In this document: positions 8,774 to 17,999 of the stretch, one piece after another
How the letters are laid out: each line of letters begins with the position of its first letter
Numbering within the stretch: the first letter of the stretch is position 1
Assembly (NCBI RefSeq): GCF_016741935.1
Contig: NZ_JAERRG010000004.1
Coordinates: 186,001-250,000, forward strand
Reading direction: 5' to 3'
Length of the DNA: 64,000 bases
Origin: Streptomyces endocoffeicus
GTDB taxonomy: Bacteria > Actinomycetota > Actinomycetes > Streptomycetales > Streptomycetaceae
Position numbers and translations under genes: made by a program
The notes under the pieces: generated by a model
The model's input: only the letters and a program-made list of their open reading frames with translations
Database searches by the model: none
What the model was told of the DNA's origin: nothing

Positions 8774-9470
8774 CATCGCGTCGTGCGGCGCCTCGGCGAG
8801 CCGCGCGGAGCGGCGCCGTTGCCCGAGAGGGCCCGCAGCGTACGCCGCCGCCCGTGACGGACTCATCGCCGGATGCCGGAGAGACAGGAGCCGGGCGCCG
8901 AAGGTCCGACCACCGGTGGGGCGGGGGCCTGCCAAAGAACCCCGGCAGCAGGCTCCCACCCGATCACCCAACTTCTCATCCCAACGGGTGACTTCGGGGC
9001 GAATGTGCCAATGTGCGGGTTACATTCGCCGCGACAATCTCACGAAGATGTCGGCCCGGTCGGCCGTGCCTTGGAACAAGCCGCTCGGCGCGCGGGCAGC
9101 GCGGTGACCGTCGGCATCGCGGCGCCCGGCCGGTGGCCGGCCCCGCTCCGGAACCGCGACGGCTACGACCGCGCCTTCCGCCCGGGGCGCCGTCGTGGCT
9201 GCCGGGGCCCGGCGGGGGCCGCCGCGCCGCTTACCGCATGACCGAGCGTGAACCCACACACCAACCACGAGGGAGTGGTAAAGCATGACGCCTATACCCG
9301 ACGACCCCCTTCGGGCAACGAGAAAACCGGAACGGGCAGCTCGTATGCGTGCCGCGGTGCAGGTTCCGCCGACCAGCGACGAGTCGGTGAGCGACCGCGC
9401 TGACTGTGTGCGGGGGCGGATACGCACAGCTACCCTGGCAGAAGCCAGGATCACGAGGGGAGGGCACACC
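8774..9470. other. Gene-free stretch between pseudogene and Uma2 gene
   Basis: No convincing coding frame is seen in these 700 bases on either strand. The only distinct structure is an 8-bp perfect inverted repeat, GCGAATGT (8999-9006) and ACATTCGC (9022-9029), in a locally AT-richer part. An ATG at 9285 with a good GAGGGAG site is in frame with the Uma2 gene and could give it a 62-residue longer N-terminus. Confidence 0.4.
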
Positions 9471-10031
9471 ATGACGGCGCAGATGGAGAGCCCAGTGCAG
9501 ACGGAACAGATGCGGCGCTTTGAGGAGTTCGACGCGGCATTCCCGGACTACAAGGCCGAGATGATCGATGGAGAGGTATACGTCAGCACCGTGGTTACCA
9601 GCCCTCATGGGCAGATGGTCATGACCATCGGAGCCCAGCTTGTGTCCAAGTGGTGCGTCATGACCGAGGTCGACACCGTTTACGACGGGTGGCACGGTAC
9701 GACGCTGCTCAGGCCGGACATCTCCGTCGTCGATCCCTCCCACCGGGGCACGCGACTGAAGCAGTTCCCCGCCGACGAGATCATCCTCGTGGGCGAGGTC
9801 GTCTCGGAGTCCAACCCCGAGAACGACACCGAGAAGAAGGTCAAGAAGTACGCCATTGCCGGAATCCCGTACTACCTGATCGTCGACCCCATCAAGGGAA
9901 GGTGCCTGCTCCACTCGCTCCCCAGCGGTGATCACTACCGCGCGTCGTTGGAGACCGACTTCGGTGACCCGGTACCGATCGGTGATCCGTTCGGCGCGAC
10001 GCTCGACACCACGGCGCTCTACACCTACTGA
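9471..10031 (+). CDS. Uma2 family endonuclease (DUF820)
   Basis: 186 residues of the PD-(D/E)XK-like Uma2/DUF820 family, greatly expanded in Streptomyces. Expected landmarks are present: FPDYKAEMIDGEVYVS, SPHG near the first helix, LLRPDISVVD with the catalytic Asp, then LVGEVVSESNPENDTEKKVKKYAIAGIPYYLIVDP with the Glu, Lys and the conserved YxxxGIPxYxxVD motif. Start at ATG 9471, preceded by GAGGGGAGG; the alternative ATG at 9285 also has a ribosome site. Biological role of the family in Streptomyces is not established. Confidence 0.85.
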   Translation: MTAQMESPVQTEQMRRFEEFDAAFPDYKAEMIDGEVYVSTVVTSPHGQMVMTIGAQLVSKWCVMTEVDTVYDGWHGTTLLRPDISVVDPSHRGTRLKQFPADEIILVGEVVSESNPENDTEKKVKKYAIAGIPYYLIVDPIKGRCLLHSLPSGDHYRASLETDFGDPVPIGDPFGATLDTTALYTY

Positions 10032-10079
10032 AGGGCGTCCGGGAGCGGGGCGGGCCCGCTCCCGGACGCATGGCGGCGG

Positions 10080-11834
10080 TTAGCGGGTGAAGTGGAAGAT
10101 GCCCCAGGTCACATGGCGGTTGCTACCGCCCTCGACCCAGTTGGTCAGCCCCTTCTTCATATGGGTGAGGTAGTCGGCGCTGACCTGCTCCGTCAGGCCG
10201 TCCGCCTCCTGCCGCCGGGTTTCCTCCAGCACCCGGGCGTAGTGGGTGATCAGATGCTCGCGGTGCTCCTGGAAGCCGCCGCCGACCTCGATGAAGCCGA
10301 GCCGCGCCAGTTCGTGGCGGTAGAACTCGGGCGACCCCATGGTCTCCAGATGGATGCGGTCCAGGATGGGGCGGAGGGTTTCGGCGGGGCAGCCGTCGGC
10401 CGCCATGGGGTCGGTGAAGATGAGGTGACCGCCGGGGCGCAGTACGCGGGCGGCCTCCTCCAGGGGGCGGGCGCGGTTGCCGCTGTGCAGGAACGCGTCC
10501 TGGGACCAGACGACGTCGACGCTGTCGTCCGGCAGCGGGATGGACTCGAAGGAGCCGTCCATCACCTCGATGGCCTCGGTCAGCCCGCGCTCGGCGTTCA
10601 GCGCGCGATGCCGCTCGTTCTCCACCTCGCTGAGGTTGAGCGCCATGACGCGGCAGCCGTACGTCTCGGCCAGATAGCGCGCCGAGCCGCCGAAGCCCGC
10701 TCCGAGGTCGAGGACGACGGAGGACTCCGTCAGGTCGAGCTGCCCGGCCATCCGGGCCACGGTGCGCCTGCTGGCCTCGGCGATCGGCTCGTCGGGCCGG
10801 TCGTAGATGCCGATGTGGATGTCCTCGCCGCCCCAGACGCTCCAGTAGAAGGCGTCGGCGTCCGCGGAGTTGTAGTAGTCGCGGGCGGTGCCCACGGCTC
10901 CCGAGTACTCCCCGTCCGCCGTGACCGAACCGATCGGGCCGACCGGCTCCTCCGTCGTGCGGTATTCCTTCTCCGCGACGTGGATGAAGAAGTCCGGCCG
11001 CTCCGCCCGGTAGGTGTGCTGGAAGTCGCCGTAGGTCTCGATCCGCTGGAAGCCGACCTCCTCCATCAGCCTGCGCGTGTAGTCCTTGCGCAGCGGAAAC
11101 ATGTTGAGGTGGTAGACGGATTCGTCGGGGAAGCTGTAGCGCATGCGCACCAGCCCCTCGTCCACGTACTCCGGTTCGACGGCGACGTCTTCTCCGCAGT
11201 AGTAGTACACATGCTTGCTGCTGTAGCCGCGATCAAGGATCGCGTCGTAGTTCCGGTGGTCCAGGATCAGGATTCCGTCATGCTTGAGCATGGCGTAGAA
11301 CTCCGCGAGCGCCTTGCGCCGGTCACGCTCGGAGAACAGATGCGTGAAGGAGTTCCCGAGGCAGACGATGGCGTCGTACTCGCCGTGGGCGTCGCGGTTG
11401 AGCCAGCGCCAGTCGGCCTGGACGACGCGGAGGATGTGGTCACCGTGCTTGAGCCCGTTGGAGAATGCCTGGGCGAGCATCTCGGCACTGCCGTCGGCGC
11501 TCACGGCCTCGAATCCGGCCTCGAGCAGCCGGACCGAGTGGAAGCCGGTCCCGGTGGCCACGTCCAGGACCTTCTTGACGCCGCGCTCGCGCAGCAGGTC
11601 GATGAAGAACGTACCCTCGCTCTCCGCCCTCCGGTCCCAATCGATCAGCGAGTCCCACTTTTCTACGAAGCTGGGTACGTACTCCTCTGTGTAGTGATCA
11701 GTGTCCCTGACATCAACTGGATTGTCGCCAAATTTCTGTACAGGTTGCGCAGAAATAACGGAACCTCCGGTGCTGAGACAGCGGACCACGGCACCCGTGT
11801 CCGCGGGGCGCATTCCCAGATTCACGTGACGCAT
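10080..11834 (-). CDS. Bifunctional glycine/sarcosine and dimethylglycine N-methyltransferase (glycine betaine synthesis)
   Basis: 584 residues with two class I SAM-dependent methyltransferase domains in tandem. The first (about residues 35-290) has the SAM motif VLDVATGTGFHSVRLLEAG and resembles glycine sarcosine N-methyltransferase (FGDN, RDTDHYTEEYV, FVEKWDSLIDW). The second (about 300-584) has VVLDLGAGFGGSARYLAETYG and resembles sarcosine/dimethylglycine methyltransferase (YYNSADADAFYWSVWGGEDIHIG). Together they would make the osmolyte betaine from glycine by three SAM-dependent methylations. The start is uncertain: the ATG at 11834 gives about 35 residues before the conserved FGDN, with no clear ribosome site. 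A damaged copy of the second domain lies at 8110-8773. Confidence 0.92.
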   Translation of the reverse strand: MRHVNLGMRPADTGAVVRCLSTGGSVISAQPVQKFGDNPVDVRDTDHYTEEYVPSFVEKWDSLIDWDRRAESEGTFFIDLLRERGVKKVLDVATGTGFHSVRLLEAGFEAVSADGSAEMLAQAFSNGLKHGDHILRVVQADWRWLNRDAHGEYDAIVCLGNSFTHLFSERDRRKALAEFYAMLKHDGILILDHRNYDAILDRGYSSKHVYYYCGEDVAVEPEYVDEGLVRMRYSFPDESVYHLNMFPLRKDYTRRLMEEVGFQRIETYGDFQHTYRAERPDFFIHVAEKEYRTTEEPVGPIGSVTADGEYSGAVGTARDYYNSADADAFYWSVWGGEDIHIGIYDRPDEPIAEASRRTVARMAGQLDLTESSVVLDLGAGFGGSARYLAETYGCRVMALNLSEVENERHRALNAERGLTEAIEVMDGSFESIPLPDDSVDVVWSQDAFLHSGNRARPLEEAARVLRPGGHLIFTDPMAADGCPAETLRPILDRIHLETMGSPEFYRHELARLGFIEVGGGFQEHREHLITHYARVLEETRRQEADGLTEQVSADYLTHMKKGLTNWVEGGSNRHVTWGIFHFTR

Positions 11835-11962
11835 GCCACCGGAATGACCGGACGCACGTTAATTTAAGAAAAACTGATCGCGCCAAACGGAGATCAACCA
11901 CCCAATCCTGACTTTCGGCTTCTTTCTCACCAAAAGCGGATATCCACCTGGGGACCAGGGGT

Positions 11963-13114
11963 CTACGAGGCGACCGCCCGGGCCCGCTCGGTCGCGGCGA
12001 TGGTCGCGGAGCCGACCACCCGGGTGCCGTCGTAGAGCACGATCGCCTGCCCCGGCGCCACGCCCCGCACCGGCTCGGTGAAGGTCACCCGCAGCTCGCT
12101 TTCCCCGATCCGCTCGGCCATCACCTCGGTTTCCCCGCCATGTGCGCGCAACTGGGCGGTGTACCTGCCCGGACCCACCGGAGGGGCCCCGCACCAGCGC
12201 GGTTTGATGGCGGTGAGGGCGGTCACGTCCAGGGCCTCGACGGGGCCGACCGTGACCGTGTTGTCCACCGGGGAGATGTCCAGGACATAGCGCGGCTTGC
12301 CGTCGGGCGCCGGATGGCCGATGCGCAGCCCCTTGCGCTGGCCGATGGTGAAGCCGTACGCGCCCTCGTGGGTGCCCAGCCTGCGCCCGCCCTCGTCGAC
12401 GATGTCGCCCTCGGCCGTGCCGAGGTGCCGGGCCAGGAAGCCCTGGGTGTCGCCGTCGGCGATGAAGCAGATGTCATGGCTGTCGGGCTTCTTGGCCACG
12501 GCCAGGTCCCGCCGCTCCGCCTCCGCGCGGATCTCGTCCTTGGTGGTCAGGGTGTCGCCGAGGGGGAACATCGCGTGGGCGAGCTGGCGCTCGTCGAGCA
12601 CGCCGAGGACATAGGACTGGTCCTTGGCCATGTCGCTGGCCCGGTGCAGCTCGCGCGAGCCGTCCGCGCGCTCCACGACCGTGGCGTAGTGCCCGGTGCA
12701 GACGGCGTCGAAGCCGAGGGCGAGCGCCTTGTCCAGCAGCGCGGCGAACTTGATCTTCTCGTTGCAGCGCAGACACGGATTGGGGGTGCGGCCCGCCTCG
12801 TACTCGGCGATGAAGTCCTCGACCACGTCCTCACGGAAGCGCTCGGCGAGGTCCCACACGTAGAAGGGGATCCCGATCACATCGGCGGCCCGCCGGGCGT
12901 CCCGCGAGTCCTCGATGGTGCAACAGCCACGGGCGCCGGTGCGGAACGACTGCGGGTTGGCGGAGAGCGCGAGATGGACGCCGGTCACATCGTGGCCCGC
13001 CTCGGCCGCCCGCGCGGCGGCGACCGCGGAGTCCACACCGCCGGACATGGCGGCGAGGACGCGCAGCCGACGGCCGTCGCGGGGACCTGTGGGCGCACCG
13101 GGGAAGTCAGTCAT
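11963..13114 (-). CDS. mnmA: tRNA-specific 2-thiouridylase MnmA
   Basis: 383 residues. MnmA thiolates U34 of Lys, Glu and Gln tRNAs. The PP-loop SGGVDS is at residues 24-29, the catalytic cysteines are in NPCLRCNEKIKF and HDICFIADGD, and the C-terminal beta-barrel region (YGFTIGQRKGL, PRYVLDI) is complete. The sulfur donor is normally a cysteine desulfurase, and one is encoded on the same strand at 16683-17852. The order desulfurase, mnmA, MetE-like gene, ligA is the usual Streptomyces order with insertions here. Confidence 0.96.
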   Translation of the reverse strand: MTDFPGAPTGPRDGRRLRVLAAMSGGVDSAVAAARAAEAGHDVTGVHLALSANPQSFRTGARGCCTIEDSRDARRAADVIGIPFYVWDLAERFREDVVEDFIAEYEAGRTPNPCLRCNEKIKFAALLDKALALGFDAVCTGHYATVVERADGSRELHRASDMAKDQSYVLGVLDERQLAHAMFPLGDTLTTKDEIRAEAERRDLAVAKKPDSHDICFIADGDTQGFLARHLGTAEGDIVDEGGRRLGTHEGAYGFTIGQRKGLRIGHPAPDGKPRYVLDISPVDNTVTVGPVEALDVTALTAIKPRWCGAPPVGPGRYTAQLRAHGGETEVMAERIGESELRVTFTEPVRGVAPGQAIVLYDGTRVVGSATIAATERARAVAS

Positions 13115-13184
13115 AACCCGGCCAGCATAAGTCGCCGCATGCGCGACGGCTAAATGGGTATGGGGCGGCCGGCCGCCGCCCCGC

Positions 13185-14096
13185 TCAGCTCGCCCGCGCC
13201 CGCTCCAGCACCCGCTGGACGAGGTCCAGGGCCTGGTCGGCGTCCTTGCCGAGGTAGATCAGATCGACGAAGGCGTGCTGGATGCCCGCCTCCCGCTCGG
13301 CCCGGACCAGGGTCGTCGCGATGTCGTCCACGGAGGCGTCGGCGCTCGGGTTGACCCGCAGGATCGCGTCGAATGCCGCCGGGTCCCGGCCCTCCCGCTC
13401 GACCGCTTCCCGCACCCCGGGCAGCCGCTCGGCGAGGTCGGCGACGGGGTCGGGCGCTCCGGACGCGGCGGGGACGACCGCGATGGGCAGCCAGCCGTCG
13501 GCGCGCCGGGCCACCCGGCGCATGGCCGCGGGCGCGAAGGCGGCGAGGTAGACGGGCGGGCGGGGGCGCGAGGCCGGTTTGAGGTCCACGTGGGAGGCGG
13601 GCACGGTCCAGTGGTCCCCGCGGTACTCGACCGGGTTCCGGGTCCACCAGGCGTCCAGGGCGTCGAGGCATTCGTCGAGGCGCCGGCCGCGCTCGGCCAT
13701 GGGGACGTCCACCGCCTCGTACTCCTCGGGCGACCAGCCGGTGCCGAGCCCGACCAGCAGCCTGCCCGCGCTCAGCACATCGATGGTGGTGAGGGTGCGG
13801 GCGAGCAGCGCGGGCGGATACCAGGGGGCGTTGATGACATCGGTGCCGAGCTCGATCCGCTCGGTGGCCGCGGCGGCGGTGGCCAGCACGGCGAAGGGGT
13901 CCAGCGCGGCGCGGAATTCGGGCGGGATCACATCGGTGCCCGCGTAGCCGACGATCGGGTCGACCGGGGCGAGCAGGCGGTCCCCGACCCACAGGCTGTC
14001 CGCGCCGAGCTCCTCGGCCTGGCGCGCGAACCGCGCGATGGCCTCGGGGTGGTGGGCGAGCGGACCGAACTGGGGAAGGGCGAATCCGATGCGCAT
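13185..14096 (-). CDS. LLM class F420-dependent oxidoreductase (TIGR03619-like)
   Basis: 303 residues with a luciferase-like TIM barrel. Typical segments: MRIGFALPQFGP at the start, ELGADSLWVGDRL, RIELGTDVINAPWYPPALLARTL and the flavin-side LVGLGTGWSPEEYEA. Such proteins in mycobacteria and Streptomyces use coenzyme F420. Start at ATG 14096 with GAGGAG at ideal spacing; the open frame reaches 14207 but the extra part is a translated DNA repeat. It lies 70 bases upstream of mnmA on the same strand; that gap has a small dyad (GTCGC...GCGAC, 13131-13147). The substrate is unknown. Confidence 0.88.
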   Translation of the reverse strand: MRIGFALPQFGPLAHHPEAIARFARQAEELGADSLWVGDRLLAPVDPIVGYAGTDVIPPEFRAALDPFAVLATAAAATERIELGTDVINAPWYPPALLARTLTTIDVLSAGRLLVGLGTGWSPEEYEAVDVPMAERGRRLDECLDALDAWWTRNPVEYRGDHWTVPASHVDLKPASRPRPPVYLAAFAPAAMRRVARRADGWLPIAVVPAASGAPDPVADLAERLPGVREAVEREGRDPAAFDAILRVNPSADASVDDIATTLVRAEREAGIQHAFVDLIYLGKDADQALDLVQRVLERARAS

Positions 14097-14114
14097 ACCG
14101 TCAGCTCCTCGTCG

Positions 14115-14190
14115 AGCGGATGGACACATTCCGGCGGATACGTTCCGGGCGGACACATTCGGGGCGGATGCATTCCGGCGGACGCACTCC
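14115..14190. repeat. Decayed tandem repeat, units of 14-15 bases
   Basis: Five imperfect units ending in ATTC/GTTC/ACTC and sharing a CGGCGGA(T/C)RC core lie head to tail in the divergent gap between the oxidoreductase gene and the amidase gene. All reading frames through it give short repeated peptides, so it is best seen as a minisatellite in the promoter region. Confidence 0.55.
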
Positions 14191-14302
14191 ACGGTACGGA
14201 GAGCCACCGGGAAGTACGGGAGGCGCGGGGCCCCAGAGACAGTTCAACGTTCATCTACCCGGACGGCCAGAGGGCCACCGTCCGGAGCGAAGGGTTCTCG
14301 CC

Positions 14303-15037
14303 ATGATCCCCGCGGCCGGAACCCGACGCACTCCCCCGCGCGTTGAGCGTTCCGTGAGCGAGACCACGACCGGCGGTGGACGCCGCGTCAGCAGGCGCAC
14401 CCTCCTGATCGGCGGCTCGGCGGCCGGTCTCGGGGCGGGTGTCGGGGCCTATGCCGCGCGGGACGAGCTGGCCCGGATGTGGTGGCGGCTGCCCGGGATC
14501 GACAAGCCCCGCGAGGCGGGGGCGGTCGACCAGCCGGGCGCGGAGTGGATCGCGGCCTCGGGCGCGAACTGGCGGCGGGCGGACCGCCCGGACGACTACA
14601 CCATCGACCGGGTGGTGATCCATGTGGTCCAGGGCAGCTTCGCCGACGCGGTGCGGGTCTTCCGGGACCCCGGACACCGCGCCGCGGCGCACTATGTGGT
14701 GCGCCGCGACGGGCATGTCGCGCAGCTGGTCCGGGAGCTGGACGTGGCGTTCCACGCGGGCAACCGCTCGTACAACGAGCGCAGTATCGGCATCGAGCAC
14801 GAGGGGTTCGTGAGCGAGCCGAGCTCCTTCACGGACGCGATGTACCGCGCCTCGGCACGGCTGACCGCGTCGATCTGCGAGCGGTACGACATCCCCCGGG
14901 ACCGTGAGCACATCGTCGGCCATGTGGAGGTGCCGGGCACCGATCACACCGACCCCGGCCGCCACTGGGACTGGGACCGCTACATACGGCTGGTGCGAGC
15001 GGTGCGCGTGACACCGGCGGCGAAGCGACGGACCTGA
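14303..15037 (+). CDS. Tat-exported N-acetylmuramoyl-L-alanine amidase (Amidase_2/PGRP type)
   Basis: 244 residues. A twin-arginine signal is evident: RRVSRRTLLIG followed by an Ala/Gly-rich hydrophobic stretch. The amidase_2 domain follows, with zinc-ligand candidates in VIHVVQG and HVEVPGTDHTDPG, and the conserved AHYVVRRDG, FHAGN, SIGIEHEG segments. It should cleave the MurNAc-L-Ala bond of peptidoglycan outside the cell. Start at ATG 14303 with an AAGGG site; a GTG at 14354 nearer the Tat motif is possible. It is a paralogue of the amidase at 58366-59013. Confidence 0.88.
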   Translation: MIPAAGTRRTPPRVERSVSETTTGGGRRVSRRTLLIGGSAAGLGAGVGAYAARDELARMWWRLPGIDKPREAGAVDQPGAEWIAASGANWRRADRPDDYTIDRVVIHVVQGSFADAVRVFRDPGHRAAAHYVVRRDGHVAQLVRELDVAFHAGNRSYNERSIGIEHEGFVSEPSSFTDAMYRASARLTASICERYDIPRDREHIVGHVEVPGTDHTDPGRHWDWDRYIRLVRAVRVTPAAKRRT

Positions 15038-15038
15038 C

Positions 15039-16475
15039 TCAGGCTCCGAAGACGATGGCGAGCGGACGGGCCGCGCTGTCGCTGGTGGGCCTGCTCGCCT
15101 TGCTGTCGCCGATGTAGAGCTTCTTGCCGGTGTAGATCATGGTGCAGTCCCCGTAGGTGTCCATGTCGGACTCGACGTCCTTCATGTCGTCCGGGTGGGT
15201 CTGGAGCGTCTCCATCGCGAAGGTCTTGGGATCGACGCGCACGACCCCGCCGGCCTCGCTGTACATGGAGCCCAGATAGGCGATCAGGGAGCCGTCGTCA
15301 TCGGTCTGGACGGGGATCAGCGACCGGCTCTCCGCCATCTTCGTCTTCCCGGTCTCCTTACCGGTCTTCAGGTTCAGGCCGGAGATCCGGTCCCCCGGGC
15401 CGCCGTGGTCCACGTCCACCTCCGAGGAGAGGTAGAGGGTGCTGCTCGCCTTGTCGAGGGCGAGTTCGGTGCAGCCCTCCACGCTCGTGGCCGGGCAGTT
15501 GGGCTGGTACCCCTTGGCCAGGACGTCGATGGTGCTGAGCAGCTTGCCCTGCTTGCCGCTGTCGTCGATGGTCAGGATGTCCGTGGTGCCGGTTCCGGCG
15601 TCCGAGTCGCCGGTGTCGACGGCCACGACGAGCGGCGCGGTGGAGATCACATGCGCGTACTCGACCTTCTCGTCCAGCTTGTAGGAGGAGAGCACGTCGC
15701 GGGTCTTGGGATCGACCGTCTGGACCTCCAGCCGCTTTTCGCTGGAGTTCTCGCTGCTGTCGCAGCCGCGAATCGCGACGATCTTGTCCTCGCCGCCCGC
15801 GTAGCCGTCGTCGTCACAGTCCGCGAGGTACGCGGGCTTCCACAGCGGCTTGCCGTCGAGCGACCAGGCTCCCCCGCCGCCGGTGCCGCCCGCGGCCACG
15901 GTGCCACCGCCGATGGTGACCTCGTCGAACTGCACCCCGGCGTTGCCCTCGCTGTCCGACCCCTCCTTCTGCCAGACCAGCTTGCCCTTCTTCAGGTCGA
16001 CCAGCCCGACCTTGGTGCACAGCGCGTCCTCGCCCGCGCCGTCCCGGAACAGGATCGCGGTCAGACCGTCCTTGGTCATATGCGGTGAGGCCCAGCAGAG
16101 CTGTCCGCCGAGCGGAATCTGCCACTTGGACTTGGCGCCGTCGAGCGAGTAGCCGACGATCTTGTTGACGTCGCCCTTCACAAAGGCCGAGTCGGTCACC
16201 CAGGTGCCCATGGTGTTGGCCTCCTTGCCGACCTTCGGCATGGCGACCTTGCCCAGCGTCTTCGCCTGGGCGCCCTTGGACGACGACCCCCCGTCCCCGC
16301 CGTCGTCATCCCCGGACCCGCAGCCGCTCACCAGGGCGGCCGCGAGGACCCCGCCCGCGATGAGCTTCAGGGCGGGCTTGGAGCGCCACCCCCGCGACGG
16401 CGGCCGCCGCACCCCCCGCGGCTGCGGGGGCTGGTGCGACGGCTGGTGGTGCGGCGGCAGCGAAGGCTGCGACAT
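15039..16475 (-). CDS. Lipoprotein with PQQ-like beta-propeller repeats
   Basis: 478 residues. After a Pro/His/Gln-rich cytoplasmic start and basic segment comes a lipoprotein signal ending LAAALVSGCGSG, then an Asp/Gly/Ser linker. The rest is beta-rich with repeats resembling PQQ-like propeller blades (for example VGLVDLKKGKLVWQKEG, ISGLNLKTGKETGK, VVRVDPKTFAMETLQ). It is probably an extracellular anchored sensor or scaffold protein. Start at ATG 16475 with CCAGGAG upstream. Its stop is one base from the stop of the convergent amidase gene. Function is unknown. Confidence 0.82.
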   Translation of the reverse strand: MSQPSLPPHHQPSHQPPQPRGVRRPPSRGWRSKPALKLIAGGVLAAALVSGCGSGDDDGGDGGSSSKGAQAKTLGKVAMPKVGKEANTMGTWVTDSAFVKGDVNKIVGYSLDGAKSKWQIPLGGQLCWASPHMTKDGLTAILFRDGAGEDALCTKVGLVDLKKGKLVWQKEGSDSEGNAGVQFDEVTIGGGTVAAGGTGGGGAWSLDGKPLWKPAYLADCDDDGYAGGEDKIVAIRGCDSSENSSEKRLEVQTVDPKTRDVLSSYKLDEKVEYAHVISTAPLVVAVDTGDSDAGTGTTDILTIDDSGKQGKLLSTIDVLAKGYQPNCPATSVEGCTELALDKASSTLYLSSEVDVDHGGPGDRISGLNLKTGKETGKTKMAESRSLIPVQTDDDGSLIAYLGSMYSEAGGVVRVDPKTFAMETLQTHPDDMKDVESDMDTYGDCTMIYTGKKLYIGDSKASRPTSDSAARPLAIVFGA

Positions 16476-16682
16476 CGATGAACTCCTGGATTTCCCCGTG
16501 AAGAAAACCTGTGCGCTTTCCCGCGCATGACAGGTCTCGTTGACGGGCAAATCCTTTCCCACGGCTCTCCGCCATTTCAAGCGGAGACCGGTGTTCCGTA
16601 GGTTATGTGAAATGGCCGCCGGAACAATTCGAATTCCGTGGTTATGATGAGGCGGTCCGGGCGAGGGCCGTCGGCGGGGCCG

Positions 16683-17852
16683 TCAGCTGAGCCCCGCCCC
16701 GCGCGCCCGTTCCACCGCCGGGCCGATCGCCTCCGCGACGGCCTCCACATCGGCCTTGGTCGAGGTGTGGCCGAACGAGAAGCGCAGGGTGCCCCGGGCC
16801 AGCTCGGGGTCGCTGCCGGTGGCCAGGACCACATGGCTGGGCTGCGCGACACCGGCCGTGCAGGCCGAGCCCGTCGAGCATTCGATGCCCTGCGCGTCCA
16901 GCAGCAGAAGCAGCGAATCGCCCTCGCAGCCGGGGAAGGAGAAGTGGGCATTGGCGGGGAGCCGGCCCGCCGGGTCGGGGTCGCCGCCGAGGACCGCGTC
17001 GGGCACGGCGGTACGGACGGCGGTGATCAGCGCGTCGCGCAGGGCGCCGATCTCGCGGGCGAACTCCTCGCGGTGCTCGGTGGCATGCGCACCGGCCACG
17101 GCGAAGGCGGCGATGGCCGGGGTGTCGAGCGTCCCGGAGCGCACCTGGCGCTCCTGGCCGCCGCCGTGCAGCACGGGCACGGGGGTGTGCTCACGGCCGA
17201 GCAGCAGCGCGCCGATGCCGTACGGGCCGCCTATCTTGTGGCCGCTCACGGTCATCGCGGCCAGCCCCGAGGCGGCGAAGTCGACCTCGACCTGACCGAA
17301 CGCCTGCACCGCGTCGGCATGCAGCGGAACGCCGAATTCGGCGGCGGTGGCGGCGAGTTCACGGACCGGCTGGACGGTGCCGATCTCGTTGTTGGCCCAC
17401 ATGACGGTGGCGAGGGCGACATCCGAGGGATCGCGGGCGATCGCCTCGCGCAGCGCCTCGGGGTGGACCCGCCCGAGGGAGTCGACCGGCAGCCATTCGA
17501 CCCGCGCGCCCTCGTGCTCGGCGAGCCAGTCGACCGCGTCGAGCACGGCGTGGTGCTCCACGGGGCTGGCGAGCAGCCGGACGCGGGCCGGATCGGCGTC
17601 CCTGCGGGACCAGTAGAGCCCCTTGACCGCGAGGTTGTCGGCCTCGGTACCTCCTGCGGTGAAGACGACCTCGCTCGGGCGGGCGCCCAGCGAGGCGGCA
17701 AGGGATTCGCGCGACTCCTCGACGGTACGGCGGGCACGCCGGCCGGCGGCGTGCAGCGAGGAGGCGTTGCCCGTGACGGCGAGCTGGGCGGTCATCGCCT
17801 GCACCGCCTCCGGGAGCATCGGAGTGGTGGCGGCGTGGTCGAGGTAAACCAT
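16683..17852 (-). CDS. Cysteine desulfurase (IscS/NifS family)
   Basis: 389 residues. PLP-dependent enzyme that releases sulfur from cysteine as an enzyme persulfide. Hallmarks: YLDHAATTP at the N-terminus, AGGTEADNLAVKG, the PLP lysine in SGHKIGGPYG, and the active cysteine in STGSACTAG with the downstream HVVLATG. The sequence is full length for class I desulfurases. It is on the same strand as mnmA and is the likely sulfur source for tRNA thiolation; in Streptomyces these genes are normally neighbours. Confidence 0.94.
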   Translation of the reverse strand: MVYLDHAATTPMLPEAVQAMTAQLAVTGNASSLHAAGRRARRTVEESRESLAASLGARPSEVVFTAGGTEADNLAVKGLYWSRRDADPARVRLLASPVEHHAVLDAVDWLAEHEGARVEWLPVDSLGRVHPEALREAIARDPSDVALATVMWANNEIGTVQPVRELAATAAEFGVPLHADAVQAFGQVEVDFAASGLAAMTVSGHKIGGPYGIGALLLGREHTPVPVLHGGGQERQVRSGTLDTPAIAAFAVAGAHATEHREEFAREIGALRDALITAVRTAVPDAVLGGDPDPAGRLPANAHFSFPGCEGDSLLLLLDAQGIECSTGSACTAGVAQPSHVVLATGSDPELARGTLRFSFGHTSTKADVEAVAEAIGPAVERARGAGLS

Positions 17853-17999
17853 GGTGGCCTCGATTCTACGAGGCGTTGTGGGGGTGCGTACCAGGTGCGT
17901 GGGGGTGTGGTTCGCGCAGGGGCTTTTCGCGCCGCCTCCGCGGATCGTCTCGCGGTAACCCCTCGACAGCGACGGTAAGGAGTGTCTACGGTTTTACTC

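Noticed and set aside
9020..9472. 150-codon minus-strand frame before the Uma2 gene.
   Set aside because: No ribosome site, no domain, and composition typical of non-coding GC-rich shadow.
10092..11867. 591-codon plus-strand frame opposite the betaine methyltransferase.
   Set aside because: Shadow; the opposite strand encodes two intact methyltransferase domains, and the same shadow recurs in the duplicated piece.
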